The notes under the pieces: generated by a model
What the model saw: the letters and a program-made list of their open reading frames with translations, nothing else
What the model was told of the DNA's origin: nothing
Database searches by the model: none
Shown here: piece after piece, positions 1 to 11,367 of the stretch
How positions within the stretch are numbered: position 1 is the first letter of the stretch
Layout of the letters: each line of letters begins with the position of its first letter
Origin: Anagrus nilaparvatae
Taxonomy: Eukaryota; Arthropoda; Insecta; Hymenoptera; Mymaridae
Direction of reading: 5' to 3'
Assembly: GCA_022575985.1 (NCBI GenBank)
Contig: JAKSXM010000246.1
Span: forward strand, 12,852,001-12,916,000
Length of the DNA stretch: 64,000 bases
Made by a program: the position numbers and the translations under genes

Positions 1-464
1 TCTTTCAACGATTTTAACAAGCCATTTTTATATGCTTATTGTACAACTGATAGGAATGAAGATTGCAAATTATCATCGTTAAAAAATTTTCATTTTAAAA
101 ATGATTTAAATTCAAGTCAATCATGTGTTGTAAGTATAAAACAAAAATAGGAAAGCTAGTCTTTCGAAACGTCAATGAAATAAAGATAACATTTCATCAA
201 AAAATTGTTCCATTCTGATCGTTATATTTTTATTTAACATTCTTATTTTGTATAAATAAGAAAATAATAAAAAAATAATTTCTACATTAAAAAATACTTT
301 ACTAAAAAAAACTGAATTCAAATTTTTAGGGTCTAATTATTTCATTCTGGCAACGTATCCAAAAAATAATTGAATATTTTCATTCATAAAACACTATTTA
401 AATATTGTAATATTTGACATGAATTCATCAGAGTGTAAGTTTTAATAGTACATTACATAATTAG

Positions 465-615
465 GGGTGAAATGGACTTAGAATATTTATCGATTTAGGG
501 ACTTTTGGTGCAGAAGTATCTTGGGATCTTTGGTGCAGAAGTACACAGGGACCTTTGGTGTAGAAGTCCCTAGGGACCTTTGGTGCAGAACTACCTAGGG
601 ACCATTGGTGCAGAA
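465..615. repeat. 25-bp minisatellite joined to a family-A repeat fragment
   Basis: Positions 498-615 hold four full 25-bp units and one partial unit of the form GGGACCTTTGGTGCAGAAG plus six variable bases, starting at 498, 523, 548, 573 and 598. The 30 bases before it (465-497) match the interior of the poly-C/poly-G interspersed repeat also found near 1.9, 10.75 and 36.37 kb (shared phrase GAAATGGACTTAGAATATTT). The array therefore probably grew from within a copy of that repeat. No coding sequence is visible. Confidence 0.8.
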
Positions 616-910
616 TTTTTAAAGAATGTATTGTAAAAATGAATAAAAAATAAATTCATATTATTTAAAAAACAATAATAATTTGAAAATTTAATTAATT
701 TTAAATATTTATTTATTTCTATTAATCGCCCAAATATTTTCTAAGTATATATATATTATTATTTTTGATTTTATTGACCTGGGCATAATTGTTAAATGAA
801 TCATATTAAATTAAATTGTCCTATCTTAATATGTGTATGTTTTTAAATAACATCCCTTTTTTTATTAAGACATATCAAGTGGCAATATTATATAATTTTT
901 AAATTCATTT

Positions 911-1156
911 AATAGTATATTTTTACCCATGGCCACAAAAGTAAAGAATGGCCCAAACCGTACGTAAATTACCGTCCGAGGCGAAGCCGAGGATGGTAAA
1001 CTGCGATTTGGGGCATCCTTTTTTTGTGGCCAAGGACAAAACATAATTTTTCTTGCTCAGTGTCGAGAAAATGCGTTTTTTCGAATAGCGCAGCGGCCAG
1101 AAAACACGCACTTTCTGGACACTAACAAGAAAAAATTATTTTTCAAAAATACTATT
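911..1156. repeat. Possible small inverted-repeat element with GC-richer core
   Basis: AATAGTATATTTTT at about 911-924 is matched in inverse by AAAAATACTATT at about 1145-1156. The enclosed 220 bases are clearly richer in G+C than the surroundings (for example GTCCGAGGCGAAGCCGAGG near 975). This resembles a short non-autonomous element, but no target duplication is convincing. Short open frames here are not credible genes. Confidence 0.35.
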
Positions 1157-1402
1157 AATGTAGGTACAGAAGGTACCTGCAGCGTTTCGATCAACACCAA
1201 CTTATAGATCTCCTTAGTGCGGCTGAGTGTGTTGGTGTGTGCCACAGACGCTGGTGTATTACGTCTTTAATTTTTCTTATATAGAGAACAAATGCCTATT
1301 TTATTGCGAGACATTATAGCCATTTGTTCCTTATATTATATGAAATGGATGGAATGACCGGCTGTTCAACAAATAAAATTAAATTTTTCACTATTCTCTT
1401 TA

Positions 1403-4400
1403 TCAAGCATATTGAATAAAGGTATTGAATATATCAACTTCAGGGTCAACTTTGTAAAGAATGGTTGTTAGTGAAAATTCAGGAAGATCCGTGTTAATGA
1501 ATCCAACTATACCAAGGTTTATAGACACCTGTTTTACATTTTCATGCCTGAAAATAAAAATAAAAATTGTTAATTTAATGGAAAAACTGGAAAATTATAT
1601 ATCCACTAAAAGCTTTGTAAAAATCTCAAAAAATATAAAACTTTTCTGTAAAAGTAAATTTTGACTTTTTATAGTTTATGAAATGTGTTTTAAAAAACCT
1701 AATAACTGGTTTAAGTATTCACACAACCAAAGATCATGGAACATGTTCACTTGTAATAGTTTTAACGTATACTTCCTAATTATTATAAATCCTAAGTCAA
1801 TAAACCTAAAGTATTCTAAGTTCTTGTTCTTATTAGGCCCTGATCAGACCCTGACTCCCTCTTCAAATTATTCTAAGTCACTAAATCGAAAATATTCGAA
1901 GTACCTCCCCCCCCCTAAAATTGTCACTTTTTAACCCCCCCCCCCCTAAAAACGTCAATTTTTCACCCCCCCCCCCTGCCGAGCCGAACTTTTTAAAATA
2001 CCCCATCCAATGAACATGTTCCATGTTAAAATAAGAAATCTATTGAAAAATATTAAACAAGATTTTCCTAGGAAGAACGTTATAAAAGACCTTCAAAGGA
2101 GTTTGGATGCCTAGCAAAGTAACGCTTATTCAAGAATTCGAATTTGAAAAAGCGCTACCCACCTCATTATAATATATTTTGAATGCCCTTATTATATAAT
2201 CTTTAGATATCATTTTACTTGCAAGAAAAATATTATGCGAATTTGGTGACGAAAAGACACCGTGTCAACACAATTATTATGGTAAAAAACAGCTAAATTT
2301 TCTTTTCAGGGTTTCTTTTCAAAACATCTGAATATTAAAATTTTCTTGCAATTTAAGTTTTTTACACACATTATACAAGAACGCTGTATCCCCACTGAAT
2401 TTAGAAAATAACTTTAATAGGTTATGAATGGTTATAGGCTGTTCCCTAAGTTTGCCTTCGCGAATTTTTAAATTTCAGAAACAAAATAAACATGAAATTA
2501 TTAGTAGCTTGTGACGTAACATTATAAAGGAGCCAACTCTAGGATAATTTAATTTTCCTTTTTTTTTTGGTGAGAATTTTTCAAAACTCATGGTAAATAT
2601 TCTTGCATAAAATATTAAATTTTCATTATTTTTAAAGATTGTAAGACTGAGATGTAAAATTAACAGTTGAGAAGAAGCTCTCTGAGGAGTTTGTGAAAAT
2701 GTTTTTTTTTTAAGTCCACCCTGAGTTTAATAAATTAACCAAGACTTACAAAAAAGTATAAAATTTTGAACATCATTATGAAATAAAAATATTGGAATAA
2801 AAAAAACTTGGTTTTTATCTATGTACTTAAAATACTTACGAATTGTATAAAATGACAGTAACTTGTTCTTTATATCTAAAAGCTGTTGTTAATATACTAT
2901 CATCATCTGAATTAATTTTTATTCTGTGTGCTCCTCGCTCAATAAATTTACTAAAATGTGCCATTGCATAATACATTGGTTGTTTATAAAAAATATCTTT
3001 TTCAGGAATAACAATAATTGATGCATCTACATAATTACCTATGTAATTAGGGCCACCAATTGAATCTAAAGCTAAATTCCAATCTATCCAACCAGCTATC
3101 CAATGATTAATGTTCTTATTTTAAAAAACTTTTAAGCTTAATATAGCTTTTATGATCTTTTAAATTTTTAATTCAAATTTTAAAAAAGTTTTACCTCAAA
3201 CATTCCTCTTACCAACTTATCAAACCTATACCAAGAGCCTAATGCAACGTCTTTGGGTTCCGTTTTATCGCTACCTAAAATTAAAAAACATTAAATAAAT
3301 ATATAAAATAAATATTATTTTTGGTCAAAAATAAAGTGTAAAAAATTCTGCACTCAGTGTGTCTATGGATTTACTATCACATTTATAGAAAATTCTTGGA
3401 AGAATTTTTTACATTGAACGTCTGATAAATATTTTTGCATGTCTGGAAAAAAAATGATAAACAATCCAATACCTGTACAAAATTCTGTTATTAATAAAAA
3501 TTTTTCAGGAACTATGCCATGAGTAATATCAAGTACAATTGCTGGAATATACGAATCTGCATAAGGATGAACTCCGATTCCACTTACATATTTCAAAACT
3601 TTATTATCATATTTTTTTTTTATTTTTTTAATAAACCATGGTAAGTTTGTTCTTATATCATCAAGTAGTAATATTTTAGTATTACTACTATTACTGTTTT
3701 TTATACTTGGACCTAAATTTTCAATAATCCATTTAGAAACAGTATTTGGTGACCAATACATTCTACTTAAATGACTAGATAAATTAATGAATACAACTGA
3801 TGGTTCATTGCCTGTTGAAACTGTCCATATTTCTACACCTTCTTTTTTATATTCTTCTAAAAATTTTACAATGTAATTTGCGAAAGTTTGATAATATTTT
3901 GTTAATAGGTATCCTAGAATATATAACCGTAAGTAGAGATGGGTCAAGTATTATCAGACTTAACATGAAGTTTTATAAAAGCGAATAATGAAAAAAAACT
4001 TTTGCAAATTTAAATTACCATGAAATACACACTGAAAAAAAAATCTGCTTACGAAAAACAGAAAATCCTGTAACCGTTACCGAAATTCCTTTTCTGGTTT
4101 CCAAAATTTTTGTTCTTAAAAATAATTTTTTCAAGTCTAGTGATACCGTAGTGCATGGATTTCTGGTCGCGGTAACTGGATTTTGTTTGTCAGTGCAATT
4201 AATGGTTTTTTTTTCATAAACCTTTAATTAAAGTATAAAAAGGCATTTTTAATCATTTGAATACCTAATAATTTACCTTTGTTGTTTTTTTTACTACTCT
4301 TCATCCAAACTGGAGCTGTCCAAGGTGTAGCTGTAAATTTAATAAATGGATTTAATTTTAAAGCTTCTTTCATTAAAGGAATTTTATTTTGATAATCATC

Positions 4401-5444
4401 TGAAGTTAATTTAAAATATTTTAATTCTATGTCATCTTCAACGTCATCATAAGTATAAAATTTTGTAGCAAAATCAGTTCCTGCTATAGGAACTCTTCCT
4501 AAATTGTACTTTAATCCATCTGAACCAAAATACGAGCTACAAATAAAGAAATATATTTAAATATCTGGGTAGCTTAGTCTATACAAGGAGTGGCTCTTTG
4601 CTTAAAGTAAAAAATATATTTTTGTCCTCACGGGCGTAAAACTTGTGCGTACAACTTGTCACGAAATTTTCTGCACTCGTTGTATGCCTAGGTAGGCAAA
4701 AAATATTGTAAGCACCATTGGCGAAAAATTTTAGATACTAATGTAAACACCTGGTTTCGTCGAGCACTCGTGCTAGTACTCACACTAGTGCTAAAATTTT
4801 ACGCCCTCAATACATAATACACTATTTTACTCTGCTGCCCTAAGTGGATAAATTGCTTGCAATTGGGAACCAAATTATGTACAACTTTTCCACTTGGCGC
4901 AACTAGCGCTGGTATAGATAATTGCAAATGAAGCTGTTTTCAGAATTCGCGAAAAATACTACCCCTTGTAATATTAAAGCGATAAATTACCGAAGCAAAT
5001 TTTTTTTAGTAGCTGGACTAAGTTTATTTATGTTAATACCAGAAGAATCAGTGAAAGCTCCGCCGAAACCTTCCATTTTTTGATACTGTATATTAGGATG
5101 AATTCGTATGTCTATACCTTTTTTAGATTCTCTAGATATTAATAAATCTAAACGAGTTAATCTTTCACCAAATTTACTTGTTGTAAATTTAATAAATTCG
5201 CCATTTCTTAATAGACTTGTATCAGAATAAAAATCACAATATGTTGAGTTACACTCACAAACTATACTTTCTGAACCAAAATTACGAGGAATGCAGCTTT
5301 GACTTGAAACTAAAAAATATTTTTGCTCGGGGTTAATCAATAATTTTTTTTCAACTTTAAAATTTTGTATAAAATTCAATTTATCTCACCTTTCATGATG
5401 CAAAAAACTGCGAAAATTGTTTTTAAGAATAATTTTAAAGGCAT
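1403..5444 (-). CDS. GBA1-like: Glucosylceramidase (lysosomal acid beta-glucosidase, GH30), seven exons
   Basis: It is predicted to hydrolyse glucosylceramide to glucose and ceramide in the lysosome or, if secreted, outside the cell. Exons on the minus strand are 5390-5444, 4991-5309, 4277-4536, 3473-3913, 3195-3274, 2840-3114 and 1403-1547. All introns are GT-AG and the phases join to 524 aa, close to the family's usual 500-540. The first exon encodes a signal peptide (MPLKLFLKTIFAVFCIMK), followed by the conserved N-terminal stretch with CIPRNFG and CECNSTYCD. Motifs are GFGGAFTDSSG (about 102-112), acid/base Glu248 in TGNEPS, nucleophile Glu355 in ITEFCTG, then GWIDWNLALD and GGPNYIGNYVDASI. 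Oddities are the active-site loop reading VHPYAD, where the family usually has His-Trp-Tyr, and a C-terminal extension of about 12 residues. Both catalytic acids are kept, so it is probably functional. The assignment to GH30 is secure; which insect GBA paralogue it is remains open. Confidence 0.93.
1685..2035 (-). repeat. Family-A interspersed repeat with poly-C tracts (MITE-like), in GBA intron 6
   Basis: This is the reverse-oriented member of a roughly 300-350 bp repeat also at 10690-10995 and 36283-36575. Shared landmarks are the palindromic end ATGGAACATGTTC, a 'GGATGGGGTATTT' segment, G/C homopolymer runs, the phrase AGGCCCTGATCAG, and a terminal GGTTGTGTA-like part. In this copy the cytosine runs at about 1907-1914, 1936-1948 and 1966-1977 are uninterrupted and could form G-quadruplexes on the minus strand, the strand from which the enclosing gene is transcribed. 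Confidence 0.72.
4030..4195. mobile_element. Possible short MITE in GBA intron 3
   Basis: The left end ACACTGAAAAAAAAATC and right end TTTTGTTTGTCAGTG form a weak terminal inverted repeat (CACTGA/TCAGTG) about 165 bp apart, inside the third intron of the glucosylceramidase gene. No clear target duplication is seen, so this is a tentative call. Confidence 0.3.
4583..4968. mobile_element. Short-TIR MITE in GBA intron 2
   Basis: TACAAGGAGTGG at the left and CTACCCCTTGTA at the right are near-perfect inverse ends bracketing about 385 bp. The interior (for example GAGCACTCGTGCTAGTACTC) is unlike the surrounding intron. The element accounts for most of the 454-bp intron; the other small introns of this gene are 80-363 bp. 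The superfamily cannot be assigned. Confidence 0.5.
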
Positions 5445-5559
5445 TATTGTATCAATGTTGTATCTTTTAAAGAAATCAAATAAATTTAAAAATATAAGGA
5501 AAATTAAAATTTTATGCGGATCCAATAGTAAAATAGAATTTATACTGTGTTAAAAATAT

Positions 5560-6790
5560 AATTAAAAAAATAACAAGCCTACGCAAGTAAGTTTATCTTC
5601 TAAAACAGGTATTTTGTTAAATGCTTTCCTAGAAAGATAAATTTTTTAAAATGTTATATAAGTAATTTTTTTTGTATTTATTTTAATTATATTATTAATT
5701 TTTTTTTTTGCATAATTTTTATACAAAAATATTAACTTTTTTTGCTGTTGGCTGATTATGAAATAATAAAGTATGGTTTTGTTTGACTTTGTTAAACTTT
5801 GTTTGACTAGAATAAATAATATTTAGAATTAAAAAATACATTATAAATTATTTTTAATTTTAATTTAATTTTTTTTTTTAAATAAATTAATGAATTTTTG
5901 CATTTTTTATTTAATTTTTAGTTATTTTATAATGTTGGAAATTCTAAATGATGAAAGTTAATTTACAATATTATACGGTGAAAAAATTTTTTTTCGCTTT
6001 ACACCTTTTTTTCTTAAGTTTACTAATTAATCTCACACAATTTTTCAGTTTAAGTTCAAAAAGTTCACTGTTATAAACAAAAATAAGATTTTTTGTTCCT
6101 TTTAATAATTTATCAATTTCGTAAGACATTTTTTGTAAACTTGATGAATTTTTAGCAAATAAGCTTCCAGTTAATTTTCAGTCCTATCGTTGATCATTCT
6201 AAAAGACCAATTAAATATGGTTACATTTAAAGCTTTGCCAATTTTGGAGAAATCTACTTTTGAATACCCTAAGAAGTTCTCTTCGTATTCGTGTTTTATT
6301 TTTTCAATGGGTTTACCAATTTCTTATTTTGCTATTTCTGGCAATAATTTTTAAAACATAACCGACGTAGAATCTTCAACCACTCGTTTATTATCACTAA
6401 TATTTTTAACCAATTGGCTTACTTTTTCTAATATTTTTAAAGTATACTTACCACCTTCTACTGTTGAAATAAATTAATTTCGTAAACGAACATTTCATAA
6501 ATTTAGTCATAAAACCCGTGTAAAAAAATGTTTAATTTTATAAAATACTAGATTCAACTGCGCTTCGCGCACAGATTGATGAATTGAGTTAGGATACGTT
6601 TGTAATTTATGAAAAAAAAAAGATTTCTGGTTATATTCAGTTGGGATTTAGTGTAAACTACTTAGATGAGTAAAAAATATTTATTTTTAGAATAGGAGAA
6701 CAGATCGTCCATACTATGAGAAAATTTAAAATTTAAAAAAATATTTAAAATTATCTATGGAGAGGGAAACCATGCCCTTTAAAATTTATT
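5560..6790. other. AT-rich intergenic DNA, no gene seen
   Basis: The stretch upstream of the glucosylceramidase gene is long A/T runs with no open frame of note and no recognisable repeat ends. It should include that gene's promoter, but no specific element can be pointed to. Confidence 0.5.
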
Positions 6791-6809
6791 TATTTGCGTA
6801 TCAATAATT

Positions 6810-7309
6810 TTTTTTAGGGAAATATGTGAATTATACATCAGCCATGGAGTGTTTGCGGGCCTTAAAGACCCGCAAATTTCCATGACCGCCCAGTTGTACA
6901 AAGTGTACAACTGGGAGACCACCGGCGATCGCGGTCGCCGGCTACGCCCCAGATTCTTACTGGATAAACACACTTTAAACCCCCCGCGCTTGTTTGTCCC
7001 AAACCGGAACTCCCTTTTCAGGTATAACTTGGCCGCTGCCTTCCCCCCTGCCTAGGGGCAGGAGAGCTCTCTACGATAGAAAGCCCTCCTCCTTCTTCTG
7101 CTACAAGGTGGTCCTTACGTACTCTGCTACTTTGTTCCAGTTTTCGGAACTCCGTAGCATTTCCGGGACCACCATCTCCGGCCTCCAAATCGGGAAGGGC
7201 GGGCGCCCCCCCCCCCCCCCGAGTAGCGAACACATTCGAAGAATGTGTGCTCTACTGTATCATCCACGCCCGGAAAGTGCAAGCACTCCTTTGTTGCCAC
7301 CGTATGCCA
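6810..7309 (-). mobile_element. R1-like LINE, 5'-truncated copy (3' coding end plus 3' UTR)
   Basis: A GC-rich island in AT-rich DNA is bracketed by an 18-bp direct repeat (ATTTGCGTATCAATAATT at 6792-6809 and 7310-7327), the target-site duplication. On the minus strand the frame reads VVPEMLRSSENWNKVAEYV and then TTLLQKKEEGFLS before a stop at 7071-7073. That is the type of C-terminal tail found after the reverse transcriptase in R1-clade LINEs. The remaining 260 bp is 3' UTR ending in an A-rich tail at 6810-6820. Related copies lie at 56762-57162 and 60697-61011. Identification of the clade is from recalled motif style; the retrotransposed nature is shown by the duplication. Confidence 0.8.
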
Positions 7310-7373
7310 ATTTGCGTATCAATAATTAATTATAATTTATAATTTATTAATTATTCACGTATTTATTAGTTAA

Positions 7374-8601
7374 GGGGGATCTACGGGTACGGCGCCCAAT
7401 TTTCGAGCGATTTTTAAGGGGATATAAAAAAAGAAGGGTTACAGGTAATGATATGAAATTTTTTTTACTTATTTAAAATATATTTAAGAATACAAAAATA
7501 TTTTTTTTTATTTTTTTGTATGACGTCATGCCGGTGTACGGGAGATTATTGAGAGGCACTAAAAAAAAAGGTGACTTGCGCCGTGCAGCATAACCCAACT
7601 TAGGATCATCTGAAAAAAAAAATAAATATATATTATTTTTCTTAAGGCTTAAAGCCAGGGATCAACGTAAAGTTTTTTCAAAAATTTTCATTTTTCACGC
7701 TGTGGCAGAAAAAATAAAAAAAAACTCAAAAAGTGCCCTGTTTTTTTTTTTGTAATCGGTCCTAAAAATTTTCTGGGGCAGTTATAAAAAAAAACGATAC
7801 GTCAATCCCTGGTAAATATGTTCTTTAAAAAACTGTGAAAAGGGCAAATTAATCGGTTGAGTAGTTTTTCCGTTATCGTGCACGGCGATTTGAAAAAACA
7901 CGTTTCGAGAAAAACGCGTTTAAAGTTTGAAAACAAGTTTTTCCATATATAAAATTAAATTTTTTTTGATTTTTATTTTTTTTTTTGTTGTTATAAGTTA
8001 TTAGGAAGAGAATAAAATAAGAAAATTGAAAATCGGTTCAGTAGGTGTGGATTTATCTCATTCAAAAGATTGAAAAACGCGTTTTTAAAAAATGAGCAAA
8101 AATTTTAAACGTCGAAAAAAACAAATATATGAGTTGAAAATTACTTAAATACTTAACTTACCAATCTTCTGCAATTCCGGGACCATACAGCAATCCTTCA
8201 ACTTCCTCAAATTCCATCTCTTGAGCAGCATTTTCTTCTCTTCATTCAATTTTCCGGTTTTTAGCTAACTCGATACTTAAAATGCTGTCTGATGCTTTAT
8301 TTTGAATATTTTTAACACTAATACACATTATATGTGTTTGTATATATGTATAATATCAATATAATATGATAATATAACAAAAAAAATTAAATTTTAGACC
8401 TATTAACGGTATTCAAGCAGCAGCTGCGTTCAAATTTTAAGAATATACGTCTTGCGGCGCGCGCTATTATGCCTCATAGAATCAAAAATAAAGCGAATTT
8501 CAAAACAAAATTTTTTTTCCATATTCTTGAAACATATACAAATACATTAAAAGAAAAAAAAAAATTTTGATTGTTGAAAAAAAATTACCCGTAGATCCCC
8601 C
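7374..8601. mobile_element. Non-autonomous TTAA-target DNA transposon (1.23 kb)
   Basis: The element begins GGGGGATCTACGGGTA and ends with its exact complement TACCCGTAGATCCCCC, flanked on both sides by TTAA (7370-7373 and 8602-8605). A TTAA duplication is the hallmark of piggyBac-like elements, although the end sequence is not the classical CCC start read outward. The interior has no transposase frame. It is dominated by A-rich stretches and short motifs such as GTTATCGTGCACGGCGATTT. It is presumably mobilised in trans. Confidence 0.8.
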
Positions 8602-8609
8602 TTAATTAA

Positions 8610-9760
8610 GCAATTTATGATAAATATTTCATTTATTATCTTAATTTTATTTGATTATTTAAGAATTAACAGTTTTTCCCACCATGAACTTCTTGAATTT
8701 TTTTTTTATAGATTCAACTTCACTTTACACAGAGACCAAATTATGTTGTTTTTATTTAATTTTTATGATGAAAAAAATGTTTTAAAATGAAAATAGAAAT
8801 TATCTGATTTTTAAGCTATTAGCGATTTATCTATCTTAGTAGTTTATACTCAATACTAAAACAAACAGCGACACACGGCCCACCGGCAGTCCTAAGGTGG
8901 GCCTCCATCGGGCCGCGTGACTTATGGTAACAGTCTGCCCATTTGCTTAAGTAGAGATATACAATTAGAAATTTGTATAGATTTTTTCTGAGAGGTTGCT
9001 CTGCTTAAATTTTGCATGAAAATTTAAATCAATGCTTAAAAAATCCAAGGAAATGGAAAACAGAACACCTAGGAGTATGAAGAGAAATTATTTTTAGAAA
9101 TTCTTACAGACGCATTACTGGCTACGTTAAATATTATTTTGTCATTCCCTTAAGGAAACGTAACCATGACCCTGCTTATTGTTTCTAATTTCTATTTTTT
9201 TCTTAAATTTTTAACTAACTTCTCTTCTCAAATTTATTTCTAACAGTCAATGTTATGATTTTTCTGTCATCTAGCTCTAATCCCAATTTAAGCCTTTTAA
9301 ACGTACACTTTTCACCCTCACCTTCACCTTAATTAATCTGAATCCCCATCTGCGTACTCAAAAGTTTCTTCACTGCTGACACATTAATTCATTTGCACTT
9401 TCCTCTAAAGTATCTCTCACCCGCATGTCTGATGGATCTCTGACCCATTTTGGAACATGTTTATAAGTCGGGGTACCCTGGGATTTCGAAATTTAAATGT
9501 GGGGGGGTGGTCAAACGTGTACGATTTAAGGCGAGGAGATAATGGAATCAGTCTAAATTGTAATATTTGCAAATCCCAGAAGATAGAATTATTTATAGCA
9601 AATCGTTATTTTAGTTTAAACAAATTTTGTCTTAATGCTATCTCTACGTTTAGATAATTTTGCAGTTGTTATTCCTTGATACGTTTTGACTTTTATGTAC
9701 AAATTTATTTTTATTCCATTATCAGAAGGAAATTTTTTTCTGAATTTTTTTTATTTATCT
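8610..9760. other. Intergenic DNA, no gene seen
   Basis: Mostly AT-rich unique-looking sequence with one GC-richer patch near 8876-8950 (ACGGCCCACCGGCAGTCC) that contains an imperfect inverted GGCC-rich motif. No open frame, splice-site series or transposon ends were recognised. Confidence 0.4.
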
Positions 9761-10396
9761 ATATTTACACGGTAGAGCTGCTTTGGTTGAATATTCAACC
9801 AATTGGTTGAATTTCGCAGTTTTTGGTTGAATTTTCAACCGATTGGTTGAATATTAAACCAAATACTGCGATTTTCAACCAAAAACTGCGATATTCAACC
9901 AAAACTGGTTTAATTTTCAACTAAAAGCTAAAATACAAAATAAAAATGATGTTTTTATAGTACAGGGTTAAAAATGATGAGGGCATCCAGTAAAAGTGAA
10001 TGAATTTTATTATATTATTGTAATTAGTAATTTTTTATGTGCTACTTCTTTTGGCTCTGAAACGGAGGAATGACTAATTAAAAAGGTTATCCTACGTAGA
10101 ATAACAAAATGGCGGCTACTTACAGAAAGTCAAAATGAAATAAAAAGCCTTTAATAAGTTTCGGGCAAAAGCAGCTGTAAAAATTTTTTGAGAACATAAA
10201 AATACTAAAACTCGACGACATCCCGAAATTAGTGCATTTATTAAGTTGCTTAGTAAGTTTAAAGTAAATTGGTGCAGATCTTATCGCGCAATCGTGTGCA
10301 TTACTTTTCAAAAACGCTGTTTCGAGTAAAATGGCTTTAAAGTTTTAGATGAATTTTTTCGGTACTTTTAGTTATTAAATTATTTATTTTAATGCA

Positions 10397-10676
10397 AGAG
10401 ATCTGATCAACACAAAATTATTCGACACATCAATGATTCTACACAAAAAAGTTTTTCGGAATCGTTCTACACCAAAAATCTTATTTATCACTTATTTCTT
10501 TCGTATGCTAGCATAAATAAATATCACTTAAAACAGCGTATTGAATATTTCGATTAGAAAAAATTTGTGTTGATCTTTTCGGTACAAGATTTTGGAACGA
10601 TTTAGTGTAGAACGATTAAAAACAAAACTTTCTTGTGTAGAATTATTGATTTGTCGAATAAGTTTGTGTTGATCAG
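10397..10676. mobile_element. MITE with ~80-bp terminal inverted repeats
   Basis: GATCAACACAAAATTATTCG at the left is mirrored by a right end finishing GAATAAGTTTGTGTTGATC. The match continues imperfectly through motifs such as TTCTACACAAAAAAG against CTTTCTTGTGTAGAA. It lies inside the TA-target element at 9768-12523, so it inserted later or was carried along. No target duplication is convincing. Confidence 0.65.
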
Positions 10677-10689
10677 AACCCTTGCCTAT

Positions 10690-10995
10690 TTTAACATGGA
10701 ACATGTTCGTTAGATAGGGTATTTGAAAAAATTTGGCTAGGCAGGGGGGGGTGTGAAATGGACTTAGAATATTTTTGATTGAGGGACTTAGAATAATTTG
10801 AAGTGGAAGCCTGATCAGGCCCTGATAAGAACAAGAACTTAGAGGATTACTTTATGTTTATGGACTTACGATAATTTATATTTCAGGATTTATTGTAATT
10901 TCGGTTTTTGGATTTATTATTGTTATGAGTGACATAAACATGTTCCTCGATGTTCCATGCTCGTTGGCTGTGTAGTTACACAAACCGGTTATACA
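10690..10995 (+). repeat. Family-A interspersed repeat with poly-G tract
   Basis: Same family as 1685-2035 (opposite strand) and 36283-36575. It begins AACATGGAACATGTTCGTTA, has a G run near 10743, the phrase GAAATGGACTTAGAATATTT and AGGCCCTGAT, and ends in GGCTGTGTAGTTACACAAACC. It is nested in the 9768-12523 element. Confidence 0.72.
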
Positions 10996-11367
10996 TTTTT
11001 TTTTTTATTCGTTAGAGAAATTTATAACAGAAAACTCTAGATCAAAAAAATTAAAATCGGTCACGTAGTTTAGAGAAATCTTAATTAGAAGGTGTAAAAA
11101 CATAGTTTTCTAAATAAGAATACAAATTTTTTTTTGTATATTTAAGTAGGCTTGTAAGTTATCAGTGATTTTTGAGCCATAAAGTTATCTTTTTGGTTTT
11201 CATACTGAACCTGTAGCTGATTTTACCCCTGCTGCTTGTCTGATTTGCTATTTTTTACCATTTTGGCACGGCTAAATTTGGCGTCATAAACAATCGCGAA
11301 TATTAGCAAAATTTGCTCATAATTTCTATTAATGACCAGTTCCGACATAATTTCTAACTATATTTAA

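Noticed and set aside
1170..1260. tRNA-like internal promoter (B-box-like GTTTCGATCAAC)
   Set aside because: No cloverleaf could be drawn and no matching A box at the right distance.
6849..7329. Several GC-rich open frames (plus strand and 7018-7233 minus)
   Set aside because: They are shadow frames of the R1-like LINE tail; only the minus-strand frame ending KKEEGFLS has family meaning.
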